DNA of 64,000 nucleotides, taken from Topomyia yanbarensis (lineage: Eukaryota > Arthropoda > Insecta > Diptera > Culicidae). The position numbers and the translations under genes were made by a program. The stretch lies in NCBI RefSeq assembly GCF_030247195.1, contig NC_080671.1, positions 72,043,412 to 72,107,411 on the forward strand, in the 5' to 3' direction. Under the pieces are notes generated by a model, which did not search any database, was not told the origin of the DNA, and saw nothing but the letters and a program-made list of their open reading frames with translations. The first letter of the stretch is position 1. Every line of letters begins with the position of its first letter. Of the stretch, positions 12,832 to 24,700 are shown piece by piece.

Positions 12832-14917
12832 TTTTTGCCTTTCTCATATAGAAAGGTTATGCAATCACTCTGAAAAACGTCAACCTAATCCCGGCCCGGA
12901 GGGCCGAGTGTCATATCCCATTCGACTCAGTTCGTCGAGATCGGAAAAAGTCTGTATGTGTGTGTGTATGTATGTATGTGTGTGTATGTGTGTGTGTGTG
13001 TATGTATGTGCGTATGTGTCAAATAATGTCACTCATTTTTCTCAGAGATGGCTGGACCGATTTGCCCAAACTTAGTCTCAAATGAAAGGTGCAACCTTCC
13101 CATCGGCTGCTATTGAATTTTGGATCGATCGGAATTCTGGTTCCGGAATTACGGGTTTCAGAGTGCGGCCACACAGAAATTTCTCATATAAACTATAGGA
13201 AAAATTAAAAACTGAATTTTTATTTTTGATGCTAAATGTGTTCAAGGTGCATGAAACGTCGAGATTTGATGTAAACTCGAAAAAAAAATTTGACTACGAT
13301 TCACTTTTTTGGATTTTGGCACATTTTTGCCTTTCTCATATAGAAAGGTTATGCAATCACTCTGAAAAACGTCAACCTAATCCCGGCCCGGAGGGCCGAG
13401 TGTCATATCCCATTCGACTCAGTTCGTCGAGATCGGAAAAAGTCTGTATGTGTGTGTGTATGTATGTATGTGTGTGTGTATGTGTGTGTGTGTGTATGTA
13501 TGTGCGTATGTGTCAAATAATGTCACTCATTTTTCTCAGAGATGGCTGGACCGATTTGCCCAAACTTAGTCTCAAATGAAAGGTGCAACCTTCCCATCGG
13601 CTGCTATTGAATTTTGGATCGATCGGAATTCTGGTTCCGGAATTACGGGTTTCAGAGTGCGGCCACACAGAAATTTCTCATATAAACTATAGGAAAAATT
13701 AAAAACTGAATTTTTATTTTTGATGTTAAATGTGTTCAAGGTGCATGAAACGTCGAGATTTGATGTAAACTCGAAAAAAAAATTTGACTACGATTCACTT
13801 TTTTGGATTTTGGCACATTTTTGCCTTTCTCATATAGAAAGGTTATGCAATCACTCTGAAAAACGTCAACCTAATCCCGGCCCGGAGGGCCGAGTGTCAT
13901 ATCCCATTCGACTCAGTTCGTCGAGATCGGAAAAAGTCTGTATGTGTGTGTGTATGTATGTATGTGTGTGTATGTGTGTGTGTGTATGTATGTGCGTATG
14001 TGTCAAATAATGTCACTCATTTTTCTCAGAGATGGCTGGACCGATTTGCCCAAACTTAGTCTCAAATGAAAGGTGCAACCTTCCCATCGGCTGCTATTGA
14101 ATTTTGGATCGATCGGAATTCTGGTTCCGGAATTACGGGTTTCAGAGTGCGGCCACACAGAAATTTCTCATATAAACTATAGGAAAAATTAAAAACTGAA
14201 TTTTTATTTTTGATGTTAAATGTGTTCAAGGTGCATGAAACGTCGAGATTTGATGTAAACTCGAAAAAAAAATTTGACTACGATTCACTTTTTTGGATTT
14301 TGGCACATTTTTGCCTTTCTCATATAGAAAGGTTATGCAATCACTCTGAAAAACGTCAACCTAATCCCGGCCAAATTTTTTTTTCAACTCGTTTAGGGTT
14401 TCTGGATTTTAACAGGAGCGTAGTTGATGGTTTACGGAGAGGGGTTACACCCCCCTCTACTGTTCGCGCCCCTCCTTTAAAAATCTCCTTAAATCACCCC
14501 TCAGACCACCACCCCATCCAGCCCTCATACCCCTCCCTTTCAACCCCATCATCTTTAAACCACCACTATATCACAAAGCATACCAATTTAAGCTGGGAAG
14601 TCGTTCGTTCATGGGACTTTCGCCCTCCTCACATACCCACCCCCGCATGACAAAATGAGTTAGCAAGCAGATAACATTGATCTAATGCTGATTAGGCTAA
14701 TGAAGTATGATATTTTTTGTTTCAAGTGTTTCACCGTCGACACGTAGCTCATCAAGTTCGTGGCTGGCATGCCATTGTGTAAAGGTGCAAAGTGTACTAA
14801 GAATGTAATGGACATTTCCACAATTATGTTGAACATAAAAAGCCTCCGTGCCATAGTTTAGAGAAATGAGAAAGGCACAATTGCACCTCTAGGTGGATTA
14901 AAACAGGTTTTTTTTAA
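12832..14917 (+). mobile_element. interspersed repeat family A, three full tandem units plus tail
   Basis: Four starts of TTTTTGCCTTTCTCATATAG occur near 12832, 13325, 13818 and 14308, giving three nearly identical units of about 490-493 bp and a short fourth, followed by the family tail from about 14374 and the 3' end ...GGTGGATTAAAACAGG. Differences among units are mainly in the GT/TATG microsatellite and single bases. The units yield repeated 96-146-codon ORFs beginning MMLNVFKVHETSRFDVN, which are repeat artefacts rather than genes. Compared with the copy at 5923 (one unit), the unit has been amplified in place. Confidence 0.85.
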
Positions 14918-15016
14918 ATTCGTCTATATTACAATTTTTTTTTCAATGAAGTAATTGAAAATAAATATATTACAATTGCTATTTATTTTCGCATAAGGTT
15001 TTTAATTTTTTATACA

Positions 15017-15201
15017 AAATAAGTTTTTTTTTATTTTAGAGGTTTTAACCTTAAGGTCATTCGCCTCTTCGGGTTAGAAAAATCTCTTATGAAAAATTTC
15101 TAACCGCACGTAGCGGGGTCGTAACTCGAACCCAGGTGTGCTGCGTACAAGGCAATCGATTTACCAACTACGCTACGCCCACCCCACTAAATAAGTTTTT
15201 T
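15017..15201 (-). mobile_element. tRNA-derived SINE with 13-bp target duplication
   Basis: Read on the minus strand the element starts near 15188 with GGGGTGGGCGTAGCGTAGTT, carrying a box A-like TAGCGTAGTTGG, and a box B-like GGGTTCGAGTTAC near 15120-15135. A tRNA-unrelated body follows, ending GGCGAATGACCTTAAGGTTA and an A-rich tail. It is flanked by AAATAAGTTTTTT at 15017-15029 and 15189-15201. SINEs are transcribed by RNA polymerase III and moved by a partner LINE. The 3' body matches the 3' end of the I-clade LINE at 29315-29372. Confidence 0.8.
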
Positions 15202-16805
15202 CACGACTTTAAAACGATTAAACTTTGATTGTTGATAGTTGGTGGACCAAAATTCTAAATATTTCGACAACTACGCATTTTGGAAGATTTTTTTAAATGC
15301 ATTTTACATTAAACTAACACCTAGAATCATATTCTGTAATAAAATTACTGTTTTGTCTGTCAATAAGTGTGAAATTTGAAAATAAATATAAAGAAAAACT
15401 TTTTTACTGACGTGCTTTTTATCCTGCAAATACATTTAAAAGGTTTCTCTTTCCTTTTTTTCTTTAGGGACCTTCCATAAAATACATAACGCAAAAATTA
15501 CCCAAAATTTACTCATCCCTCGCACCATGTAACAAATTGTCATAATTTTTATGAACCCTCCCCCTAGTACATCACAAAAAGAATTGTTTCTTAAGTAAAA
15601 AATGCTACGTAAAGTTTTATCTTACTGCCCCTCTTCCAAATGTCACAACTTGTCACACTTTAACGTAAACCTCCTCTAAAACTGTCACGCAATTTATGAT
15701 TGGACCCTTATAGTTCAATCTTCCATGCCGGTGAAACGTGTAAAGTTTCATAGGAATCGAAGATGGTCGGTCATGATTATTAAGATATTCGGACGGATCT
15801 TCGTGGAATTTGTTTAATATTTTTTTGAAATAATTGTAAAAACTAAACTGAAAGCAGTAGCTATCTGTACCGTGATTGGTCCGCACTATTCGAACGAGCG
15901 AGCGAGTACTGCTTAGGACAGCCCCTTTGTCACCAAATCAACTGCGATGCGACATACGTATAAAAGAGCCACATAGGACAAATTCGCGAGTTTGCGTTCT
16001 GACGTCGTAGTAGCTGTTGCGTTTCATGTAAGGTCAAATTGTTCGGCGGTAATATATTCAATGATTGCATACACAGAGGATAGAACGATCACAAACACAC
16101 ACACATAAGCAGAACGGTCTTTCTTTCAGGGCTGAATAAACAAGTGTGCGCTAGCGATAGGGTGGTTTCGCGCGAGAGAACCTGTACATGGAGTGCTCAC
16201 ACACGTGTGCTCTTTTGCCCATTTGCTTCTGACAAGCGGCAGATCGGGTGCGATACACGATTTGATTAGCACTGATTGTTGCGTTGTGTTGAGGAGATTT
16301 TTTGGCTTATTGGATGGTGATATTGTAATTTTCTGTAATGATTTGATACGAGTTGCTTCATAAACCTTACTAGCGAATTTATAGAGTATTGTTACCCTAT
16401 TCGGGAGAACTTTAAGTACTCGGTTCTAGCCAAACTAGGAAAAAGTTTTACGTATCATAGTATAGGCAGCTATAAACACAGTTTTTAACAGATCCGTAAA
16501 ACCAATTTTAACAATTTTTCGAACAGTCAGATGGCTACCTATCGTGCAAAGTTAACAAATATTCATCTTTCGGATAACATGCAAAAAAGTATTAATGTTG
16601 ATGAAAATAATATCATGGCGAAATATTTCAATCGACTAAACAAGACACGGTATTCACTTTATTACACTTTTTTGTAACAATGTAGAATAAATTACATGGC
16701 AGAGTGTTACGAATAACATACAATAATCCACGAAACAGTAAGTTTTGAATTTACTCCGTATTAATTTATTGTGTAACTCGGTTGAAGTCACTCAAAGTTA
16801 CTGCA
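15202..16805. other. mostly unassigned region
   Basis: AT-rich to about 15650, then more balanced sequence. A 77-codon minus ORF at 15653-15886 has no recognised motif. A TATA-like site lies at 15959. No repeat ends were identified. Confidence 0.35.
15959..16030 (+). promoter_or_regulatory. possible TATA-type core promoter
   Basis: GTATAAAAGAGCC occurs at about 15958-15970, in a GC-richer local context, with a TTCGCGAGTTTGCG stretch about 30 bases downstream where a start site would lie and GACGT beyond it. No ORF, LTR pair or gene is linked to it, so it is only a candidate (an old LTR promoter is equally possible). Confidence 0.25.
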
Positions 16806-16869
16806 TAAACTGTGGGTGCCAGGAACAAAAAAGGACATCGTTTGAGGCAGCGCTGCGCATTCCTTTGTA

Positions 16870-17165
16870 CGGGGCTCTATATTATACAGACTCTAGTTTG
16901 TTATACTAACGGTTCATTGTTGGAAAGCCGAGCTGGTTCTGGTGTCTATTGTCGTGAAACGAGATTACACCAATCTCATTCGCTTGATAAATGCTGTACC
17001 GTATTTCAAGAAGAATTTTTTTCGATTCTGTGTGGCGTACTTCAACAAGGAACTCACAGTAAAAGAAACTGTTTTTGCCAGTCATGCTGCCCAAAAGCGC
17101 ACGACGTGGTAGGTGTTCTGTGTGGGCATAGAGGCCGAGCAGCCTTTCTTGACGAAATCGAAGTA
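16870..17165 (+). pseudogene. LINE RNase H domain remnant
   Basis: The plus strand encodes CYTNGSLLESRAGSGVYC followed by TVFQEEFFSILCGVLQQ, the pattern of the N-terminal half of an RNase H domain from an I/Loa-type LINE (TDGS...GaGvyc...TVFQAEifAI). The first catalytic Asp is replaced by Asn (TNGS), and the later DSQAA segment is decayed. In a LINE this domain would degrade RNA in RNA-DNA hybrids during insertion. Its downstream side is close to the foldback inserted at 17247. Confidence 0.55.
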
Positions 17166-17246
17166 CTGTAGGTTGGAAGATACCATGCTTGTGTTGACTT
17201 TGCTTCGGTTGTGCATACATCGGATAGAGCCCTAAAGGGTGCTCAT

Positions 17247-19006
17247 TAGGGTGTCCCAAAATGATACCATGTCAAAAAAGTCATCGGGCTCACTTCTTAA
17301 ATGAAAGGTTAGGGTATCAGGACCACTTTCTTCTTCGGAGTGAATTTGCTAAAACGCTCCCTACTGGTGGCGAATTTTGATTTTTTGAAAAATGGGCCGA
17401 TTTTCGGTAAAATTTCAAATTCATGCTTGTTGAAGTGCTCTTGAACTGTTTTAGATTTTTTTCAATATTTTTTTATTTTTCTGAAGATCCAAATGGTGAA
17501 GTTTGGTTAGTTAGTTTATACAAATTTTGAAGTACAAGAGCGGCAGTGCCATTAAAACTTAAAAAAGTGTAATTTTTGGTGCTTTTCATCAATTTTTCTT
17601 CAAAACTGGGTATCTACAATTTTTTAAAAGTATAGAGAACACTTCAAATAGTTGAGCCAAATATAGGGGCGTAATTTTGTTGAAGAAAGTGTATTGACAC
17701 CGTAAAAGGGGTATGAGTTATATAAGTTTTTGTTATATAACCTTCGACATTTTTAGCAATTAATCAAAAATAATATTGTTCCAAAAAATAAAACAATTCA
17801 AATGTGCTTTGATAACATATTGTTTTTTAGGAAAATAGAAGGAAAATGATTTAAAACGGCGTTTTCTTTTTGTCTTTAGTGCGTCAGGATCGGGTTTAAT
17901 GAGAATTTGATGATTTTTGTACCATCAATTATAAAAATAATGATAACTTTACTAATGATGAAATTTTTAGAAAAGTTAGTTCTCCATAATTACTTCATAG
18001 GGGCGTATTCACCAAAAGTATTGCACTAGAAGATGCGCTGTATTCTGTTGTAAAACTTTTTCCAAAATACAAAGCCTTCAAAATTAACTATATCGGAATT
18101 ATGTGATCTAAAACGTAAAGATCAGTTTTTCAACATTCACACATCCATTCTGCATTTTTCTTCACTCTAAGGTACCTAACATGGGAATGAGACTTTATAT
18201 ACAAACTCTGAATACTCTAATCAGTTCGGCATACAAATATACGCTATAACTTGCCTCTAACTCGACATATTTGTTTAATTTTCATGATTTTCAACCCCAC
18301 TAGGTGTTTAATAATATACTAAATAATTTTTAAAAAAATCGTCAAATGCTCATAAAAACCGATTCTGATGTAGTAGAGATAAGAAGAAAACGCAATTTTT
18401 CATCATTTTGCTCATATTTTACGAAAAATAAAATGCGGACTAAGCACACTGAAATTGTTTTGCTTTGTGTAACAGTGTTATTTTTTATGAATAGCATAAA
18501 TATCAAAAGGTTATCTAGCAAAAACTTAAATAACTCATACGTCACTAGCCGTAGCTATATACTTTCTTCAGCAAAAATACGCCCCTATGTTTGGCTCAAC
18601 TACTTGAAGTGTTTCCTATACTTTTAAAATTTTGTAGAAACCCAGTTTTGAAGAAAAACTAATGAAAAACACCAAAAACTACACTTTTTACTGAGTTTAA
18701 AAGGCTCTGTCGCTCTTATAATCCACAATTTGTACAAACTAACTAACCAAACTTCTCCATTTGGATCTCCAGAAAAATAAAAAAATGCTGAAAAAAATCT
18801 AAAACATATCAGAAGCGCTTCAACAAGCATGAATTTGAAATTTTACCCAAAATCGGCCCATTTTTCGAAAAATCAAAATTCGCCACTAGTAGGGAGCGTT
18901 TTAACAAATTCACTCCGAAGAAGAAAGTGGTCCTGATACCCTAACCTTTCATTTAAGAAGTGAGTCCGATGACTTTTTTAACATTATGTCATTTTGGGAC
19001 ACCCTA
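17247..19006. mobile_element. long-armed foldback with exact 8-bp target duplication (hAT/P-type)
   Basis: Ends are TAGGGTGTCCCAAAATG on the left and CATTTTGGGACACCCTA on the right, flanked by identical GTGCTCAT at 17239-17246 and 19007-19014. Arms of about 450 bp (17247-17695 and 18555-19006) are inverted copies. Eight-base duplications are typical of hAT and P superfamilies, and the terminal bases fit hAT better. The ~860-bp centre has only short ORFs (for example plus 18346-18627) without transposase motifs, so it is non-autonomous. A rearranged 492-bp relative lies inside the I-clade LINE at 26797-27288. Confidence 0.85.
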
Positions 19007-19014
19007 GTGCTCAT

Positions 19015-19837
19015 CAATGTTTCTCTTGTTAACCCGTCGACGAATTGGCGCCAATAACTGCGTTCTAAGCTGTCTTCATGTACTTCATATTTTTTTCTTA
19101 TGTTGTGTACTAGTTTTCGGGTTTTCTAAACCTTCTGGAAGTATTTCTCCAAGTACAAGACTGAGCCACCCACCAGGGAGTGGGAAATTGACTGACAGTT
19201 TGGGCACTGTGCCGGCCTCTTGATGGGCCTCAGTTAGGTGACAACGAAACGAGAAAGCTCCCCATCGCCCTCAGTCTACATGAGTCCGGACACGGTAAAC
19301 CCACCATCGCCGGCACACCGTCGATCTTCACTTTGTGTGCAGGTACGTAGATATGGTATTCCTTCATAGGAATGTAGTGTTTAGCCATGACATTTGCTTG
19401 AAGGACAAATACTACTCCGTCCGGTCTTTCGAAAGCTTCCGAATACTAAGCGTTTTATCTCTGAGTCGGAAAAAAATCACTAATGGTACGAGCGAGTTCA
19501 ATGTGTCGGACCCCGAACGAGTAATGGGATACTTTGATAGCGAATGTTGATCGACATCTAATTCGCCATTAGATGAGTCTTTTTCGAAAGAGGCCATTTA
19601 TGCATGGATCTAGAATCCGGAAAAGCAGAAACGTAAAAATTACGAATTGACAGAAATTATGAGAAATATACGAAATTGACAAACCGATATACCGATTTAC
19701 CACAGACCTTCCATGACATGACATTCGAGGTTACCGGCCTTTTCTAAAGGCATTCATCATGCTCATAGCTTTTCGCATTTACCGCGACAGGAGTGCTAAT
19801 GTATGACAACAACGACAAGAATGTCGAAAAATCGTTA
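19015..19837. other. unassigned flank of the 8-bp-TSD element
   Basis: Continuation of the sequence interrupted by the foldback. Short ORFs at 19017-19223 and 19335-19550 (plus) and 19412-19597 (minus) are not recognised. The extension of the RNase H remnant upstream could not be followed here. Confidence 0.35.
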
Positions 19838-19841
19838 TTAA

Positions 19842-21081
19842 GGGGAGGTTCTTATTCAAATGAACAAAAAGTAAGCTAAGTTTGGATTTTTTTTGTGGGC
19901 CAATGAAAAAAACATAGAAAAAGGAAACAGTTTTAAAATTCGAAAAGCTTATATTTTCGTATACCTTTAAAATTTTTTTTTGCTTTTCAAGCGGAAATAG
20001 CAAAATAGCGCCCGTGGTAACATTCTGTCTAAGGTTAAGTGCGCGTGGAATTGCAAAACTGCGTACAGTCTGCTGCCTCAGGATCGACCTGAAATGCAAA
20101 ACTAATAAGGCTCTAAAGTAAACTCAATTTATTGTAGGAATGACTGAACTGGTAAAATACATCAAATTTGACGAAAGGGTGTGATCTCAAACTTTGAGAT
20201 CGATTTTTATCCCTCTGTTTCACTTTAGGCTTCACTATTTTTTTTCGATTATAGAGGTTTTAATCTTAAGGTCATTCGCGTCTTCGGGTTAGAAAAATCT
20301 CTAACACTATGTGCGGGGTTGGTATTCGAACCCAGGTGCGCTGCATACAAGGCAATTGATTTACCAACTACGATATGCCCGTCCCCATCACTAAAAATAC
20401 ACTACTAATACAAAGAATTTGTAGATTTTATAGGTTATTCCTCCAATGAAAAAGGATTTCTTTCGAGTGCTCAAAAGATGAAGTCTTAAATTGTTCCATT
20501 TTCAAATGAGATTGTACGCAGCTTTGAAAAATATTTTTTTGAGGTACACGTGATTAAAGCTTTGAGAACACTTTCGATGAAGTCAGTTTTTTGAAATACA
20601 AAATGGACGATCCAATATGGCGGACCCTTATTGGAAAATAGGAGGTTTTTCAGCCAAAAAATAGGTTATGTGATTAATAACACAAATTTGAGTTAATGTA
20701 TATCAAAATAAAAAAAAAAATTGCAAAAATAAAAATGGCAATGGTGGACCAAAATATGATTGTAACAATTGTGACTAACATTTTTCGTTTTCTGTGGCTG
20801 TTTGATAACTTATGATTAGTCTGCGATACCTCTACAGATCAAGCTGTGAAATATGTTACCGAGAGCTGTACACATGTACAGTGCGACTTTTAGTATTCTG
20901 AGAACGTGCCTAATGTCATAAAAAGGTTTCTACCTGAGACGCGTGTCTCGAAATAGGAGAGTCCCATGGCGGTTGTCCCATCCGCGGATCGAAAAAACCC
21001 GTTTAACACAATATAGTGGACACTTATACCTTTCAAAAAAAGGAAAGAATTTTTTTTTAAATTTTGAATGAGAACCTCCCA
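19842..21081. mobile_element. TTAA-flanked non-autonomous element (piggyBac-like MITE)
   Basis: Left end GGGGAGGTTCTTATTCAAAT follows TTAA at 19838-19841; right end ATTTTGAATGAGAACCTCCC A precedes TTAA at 21082-21085. The terminal repeat matches at about 18 of 21 positions. TTAA duplication is characteristic of piggyBac elements and of some mosquito MITEs. No transposase is present. A SINE (20237-20387) sits inside, so the element predates that SINE insertion. Confidence 0.65.
20237..20387 (-). mobile_element. tRNA-derived SINE, second copy
   Basis: Same family and orientation as the SINE at 15030-15188: box B-like GGGTTCGAATACC on the minus strand near 20318-20333, box A-like TCGTAGTTGG near 20362-20372, and the body GCGAATGACCTTAAGATTAA. 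It lacks about ten body bases present in the other copy. TCACTA occurs on both sides (about 20231 and 20388), a probable short target duplication. Confidence 0.75.
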
Positions 21082-21085
21082 TTAA

Positions 21086-21579
21086 GGGCCCACGGTTGCT
21101 ATTGTTATCTCACCAAATGTACAGTTTTGAGTGTTCTAGAAGAAAACAAGAATAAACATTTTTTTGGGCTAATGAGAGAAATATAATTATGTAAATAGGA
21201 TACACGAGCGAATTCTCATGAACCATAAATACACCAAAATATGGTGGAGGTTAATTTGCATCATGAGCATGGGGTATCATGGGCTCTTCGTTTACTTGGA
21301 AATCGTTGTAGTTTCATTGTTTTGAACAAGAATTATGAGCTGAACTTTTTCAACAAATTAGGCAACGAGTTGTGTCCATGGAATAGTCATAACACCGCAT
21401 TTTGGGACATTATTAACGATAAAAATTATTTGAATATTCCAAATGTGTTCACTTTTCCAAAATCTCACGAAAAATATCTTCTTTTGTGTCTTCTAGAGCA
21501 TGCCACCCCTTTTTATGACCACTAATGTGAAGTGATCTTCTTTGGCGTTTACTTGAGCACCGATGATTCTATAGAATTT
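21086..21579. other. spacer with an unrecognised 94-codon ORF
   Basis: The plus ORF at 21241-21525 (MVEVNLHHEHGVSWALRLLG...) has mixed composition and no known motif. I cannot support it as a gene. Nothing else was seen. Confidence 0.3.
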
Positions 21580-21787
21580 ACGTTTCGACTCCGTCTCATC
21601 AGAATCTGCCACTAACTTAGTGACAGGATTAAGCTAGCGCCGGATTGACAAAACTTCTTTTCTTGCGGGACATCATGGAGGACTGCTCAGAAACACACAT
21701 AGTTTTCCTTTTTTGGAGCTAGCGTCAATCCGGTGCTAGCTTAATCCTGTCACTAAGTTTGTGTCAGATTCTGATGAGACGAAACGC
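21580..21787. mobile_element. small foldback MITE, ~70-bp arms
   Basis: The left arm contains GTCTCATCAGAATCTG and TTAGTGACAGGATTAAGC; the right arm carries the complements GCTTAATCCTGTCACTAA and CAGATTCTGATGAGAC. Ends read CGTTTCG...CGAAACG. The left arm has a five-base insertion. A half copy of the same family is at 37551-37627. Confidence 0.7.
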
Positions 21788-24700
21788 AAATATCATAACT
21801 AATTTAATAATTTCGTGTTCGGTCTTTAGCTGCTGTCTTCACAAATCTACCAACACATTGGTGTCTAATAGGGACACTTAATCCACACAGAAGCCATCAA
21901 TAACTCAACGCGAAATCCGTTGCGCATTAAAAGTCTGACAAAAATTACCCGAAAGCTTCCCCGAAACAGGAATCACATCAAACAATAAACCATTCCACTG
22001 ACAAGGCATCATAAATTTAAGCGTCGGCTTGTCGCGGAAACTCTTCATAAATTCTCCTGTTTCTGTGCTCCCCCTCTCTCTCTCTCCGCCATCCATCCGT
22101 TGAACAGGCTCGTAAAGAACTCAAAGAAGCTCACATTCCAACTGTTGCAAGATTGAGCTGTAACTTGTAGCGTTAGCCTCAACAGTAAGTATGGTTTCAC
22201 GTGCAGCTTTTCCCGCCTTTTTGTCACCGGATTCCTCGAACAAATGTTAGGCGGCAGAGAAAATTACATTTCGCGAAACATAATCCTCCCACCGACACGC
22301 CGATGGGATCATTTCGGGTAAAACGAAATTCTTTGCACCTCACTCCTTGCAAAGCACGCGACTTTTCACTGACAGGGCGGTGTATAAAGCCGGATATCGG
22401 GCGGGGCTGTGCATTTGGAATTGGAAATATTCGTGCCTTTATTGTGGATTGGAACCATTAACGCCGACGCCTGCCGAAACAATGCAAGCATATAGTAAAA
22501 GGTTTGGCGTATAATGCTTAACCGATTGCTACGGCAACTCGTGCTTTTGATGGAAGCCTGCGGACTCGAAACGCGTCGAGGAGCCCCGTATCGATTTTCT
22601 CTCGACACGTATTTGCAGCTCTAGTGGTGCTATACAATGTGCGAGGGACAGGGTTGGATCGGGTACGGTTCGATTTATGCTGTTCTCTCTAATTGGGTTT
22701 TGCCTTTGGAAAGTGTTCTGCTTTTAATTGTCCTTTTTATTAGTACTTATTCTAACTGATGGGCAACCAACCAAGTTCAACCCACGAACAGCAGATTAAA
22801 CCCTGGCCAAATCCAGCTAACCTCATGTGTCGAAAAGCATGACAAACCACTCCGGTGTTCGTCCATTCTCCGTCACATCCGACTTGATTGATTATTATCT
22901 TGTAATACACGGTCAGTGGATTTGATGATGAGCCTTATCTCGTTGCGGGCTTCACTTCGCTCGTGTGATTCAATATAATGCTGGCCATGATATCTGCCAG
23001 TAACAAAAGCGGCAACCTAGAACCTTCACCAGCCAGCTTCCTGCCGTCGCATTCACTATCAAAGGAAGGAAAAACTCGAAAAAAAAGGTTAATAACGACG
23101 ATGCTACTCTTGAGAAGTTCTCTGATCATCGCACATCTGCGCGCACTCAGGCACACACACCGTAGGATACACAATAGCGGCCAGCAAAAGCATATGGCTC
23201 GCTGGCAAGGACGAGATCCCATCTGGAGTTTGAGCGCCTTTTACTTTTTCGTTGCTCGGTCCAAAAGAAGCCCGGGGTTCGGAGATTTTGACGTTGATAG
23301 AAGGCGATGTGAATTTATTGCCACGGACTTGTGAATCCGAAAGTGGGTGCAGAACGGATTTCCTTGGTCAAATCCGAACAAAGCAGATGCTTAGGTTATT
23401 CGTTTAGGTTATGTTTACCCCCTTTCTGCTGTGTCTGTCTACGTATTGTAAAACCCAACACGTTACAAAGGGTCATGGGTGGGGGGATAGGCTAGATGGC
23501 ATCAAGATTGACTCCTAGTGAAGAAAATCGCAAACAGAGGAAATTATCGTTTCCTGGAATGATTTATTGTTTCACAGTTTTCTGATTTATTTTTTGTCGG
23601 ATGTCGTCGATAGACATGGGGAAGGAAGTACGCAGCCCGATGGATTGATCGTTTCGGTGTGCGATGTTCGACTGGTATGGACTGATGGCGCGTGCATATA
23701 GAAACGAAGGGGCTTAGGTATGTCATTTTTCTTTTACGATGTCATTCAGTATTATAGGTTTTTCTTGCGTACTGCGGAAATCGAGTGATTTATTGTAGTT
23801 GCAATGTTCGAGAACCTTGCATATTCTGGTTCAGTGTATAAACACTTAGGATTGCTGTTAGTAGGGTACAAATGTTTATAAATGTTCAAGATAACTGGAG
23901 TTATTCATCTATTTGATCGGGTGCCGATTGCTGCTAAATCACAGACAATTTATCACATCCCAGCAAACCAGCAATCGTATATAAAAGTTTACAATAAATT
24001 ACAAATAATGACAGACTAAATCAAAATTACAAATAGTGCAAGCAAAAATTATGTTTTGTTGTAAAAAGTTCACATAAAATGCAAATCTGTGATCGAAATA
24101 CAATGTAGACTTGAAGTTATTTATTAGTCCACTACAACTTAAAACAAAATTGTATATGCGGAATAATAAAGACAATTTTGAAGCATTGTATATAAATTAA
24201 TTTGCAATTGGATTAAACTGCAAAATCGTTCAAAAAATAGTCACCTCCTTATAGCACTTCGCAAATTCTCTGCCAGACTAGTTAAATATTGGAGCAATAA
24301 AAATGGCTTGAGTACAGAATGTATCAACAGTTTTTTCGGCATTTAATTAGCAAGGGACTGGAAGGTGAAGTATATTTTTCAATATTTAGAGCCATAGTAC
24401 TCAAGGGAGAGCAAGGTGTTGAAAGGAGAAAGTTTAGAAAAGCGTGGAAGGATCATATATGCAAGCTTAGAGCTCACCGGCGACTTAACCCTTTGTCTGC
24501 TACCGTAGTGGTCAGGGTCTTTTGGCATTAGAAATGCGAATCACCTGAGTCTACGGCATGTCCGAACAAGCGCAAAGTAACTTGTTACTTCATGCTGTCG
24601 GAACCGACTTTACTAATAATACACGATAAACTGTTGACAAATTAACTCAATAGGTCGTTAACAAAAATGGTTAACAAAAAAATGGTAAAAATAGTACAGA

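Noticed and set aside
13226..14650. Three similar ORFs beginning MMLNVFKVHETS
   Set aside because: They are the same frame in tandem units of a non-coding repeat and end in a GT microsatellite or the tail.
15030..15188. tRNA gene
   Set aside because: Box A and box B are present, but no acceptor stem closes, a SINE body follows, and target duplications flank it.
22935..23334. Overlapping 95- and 118-codon ORFs on opposite strands
   Set aside because: No motif or splice context, low-complexity composition, and each is the shadow of the other.
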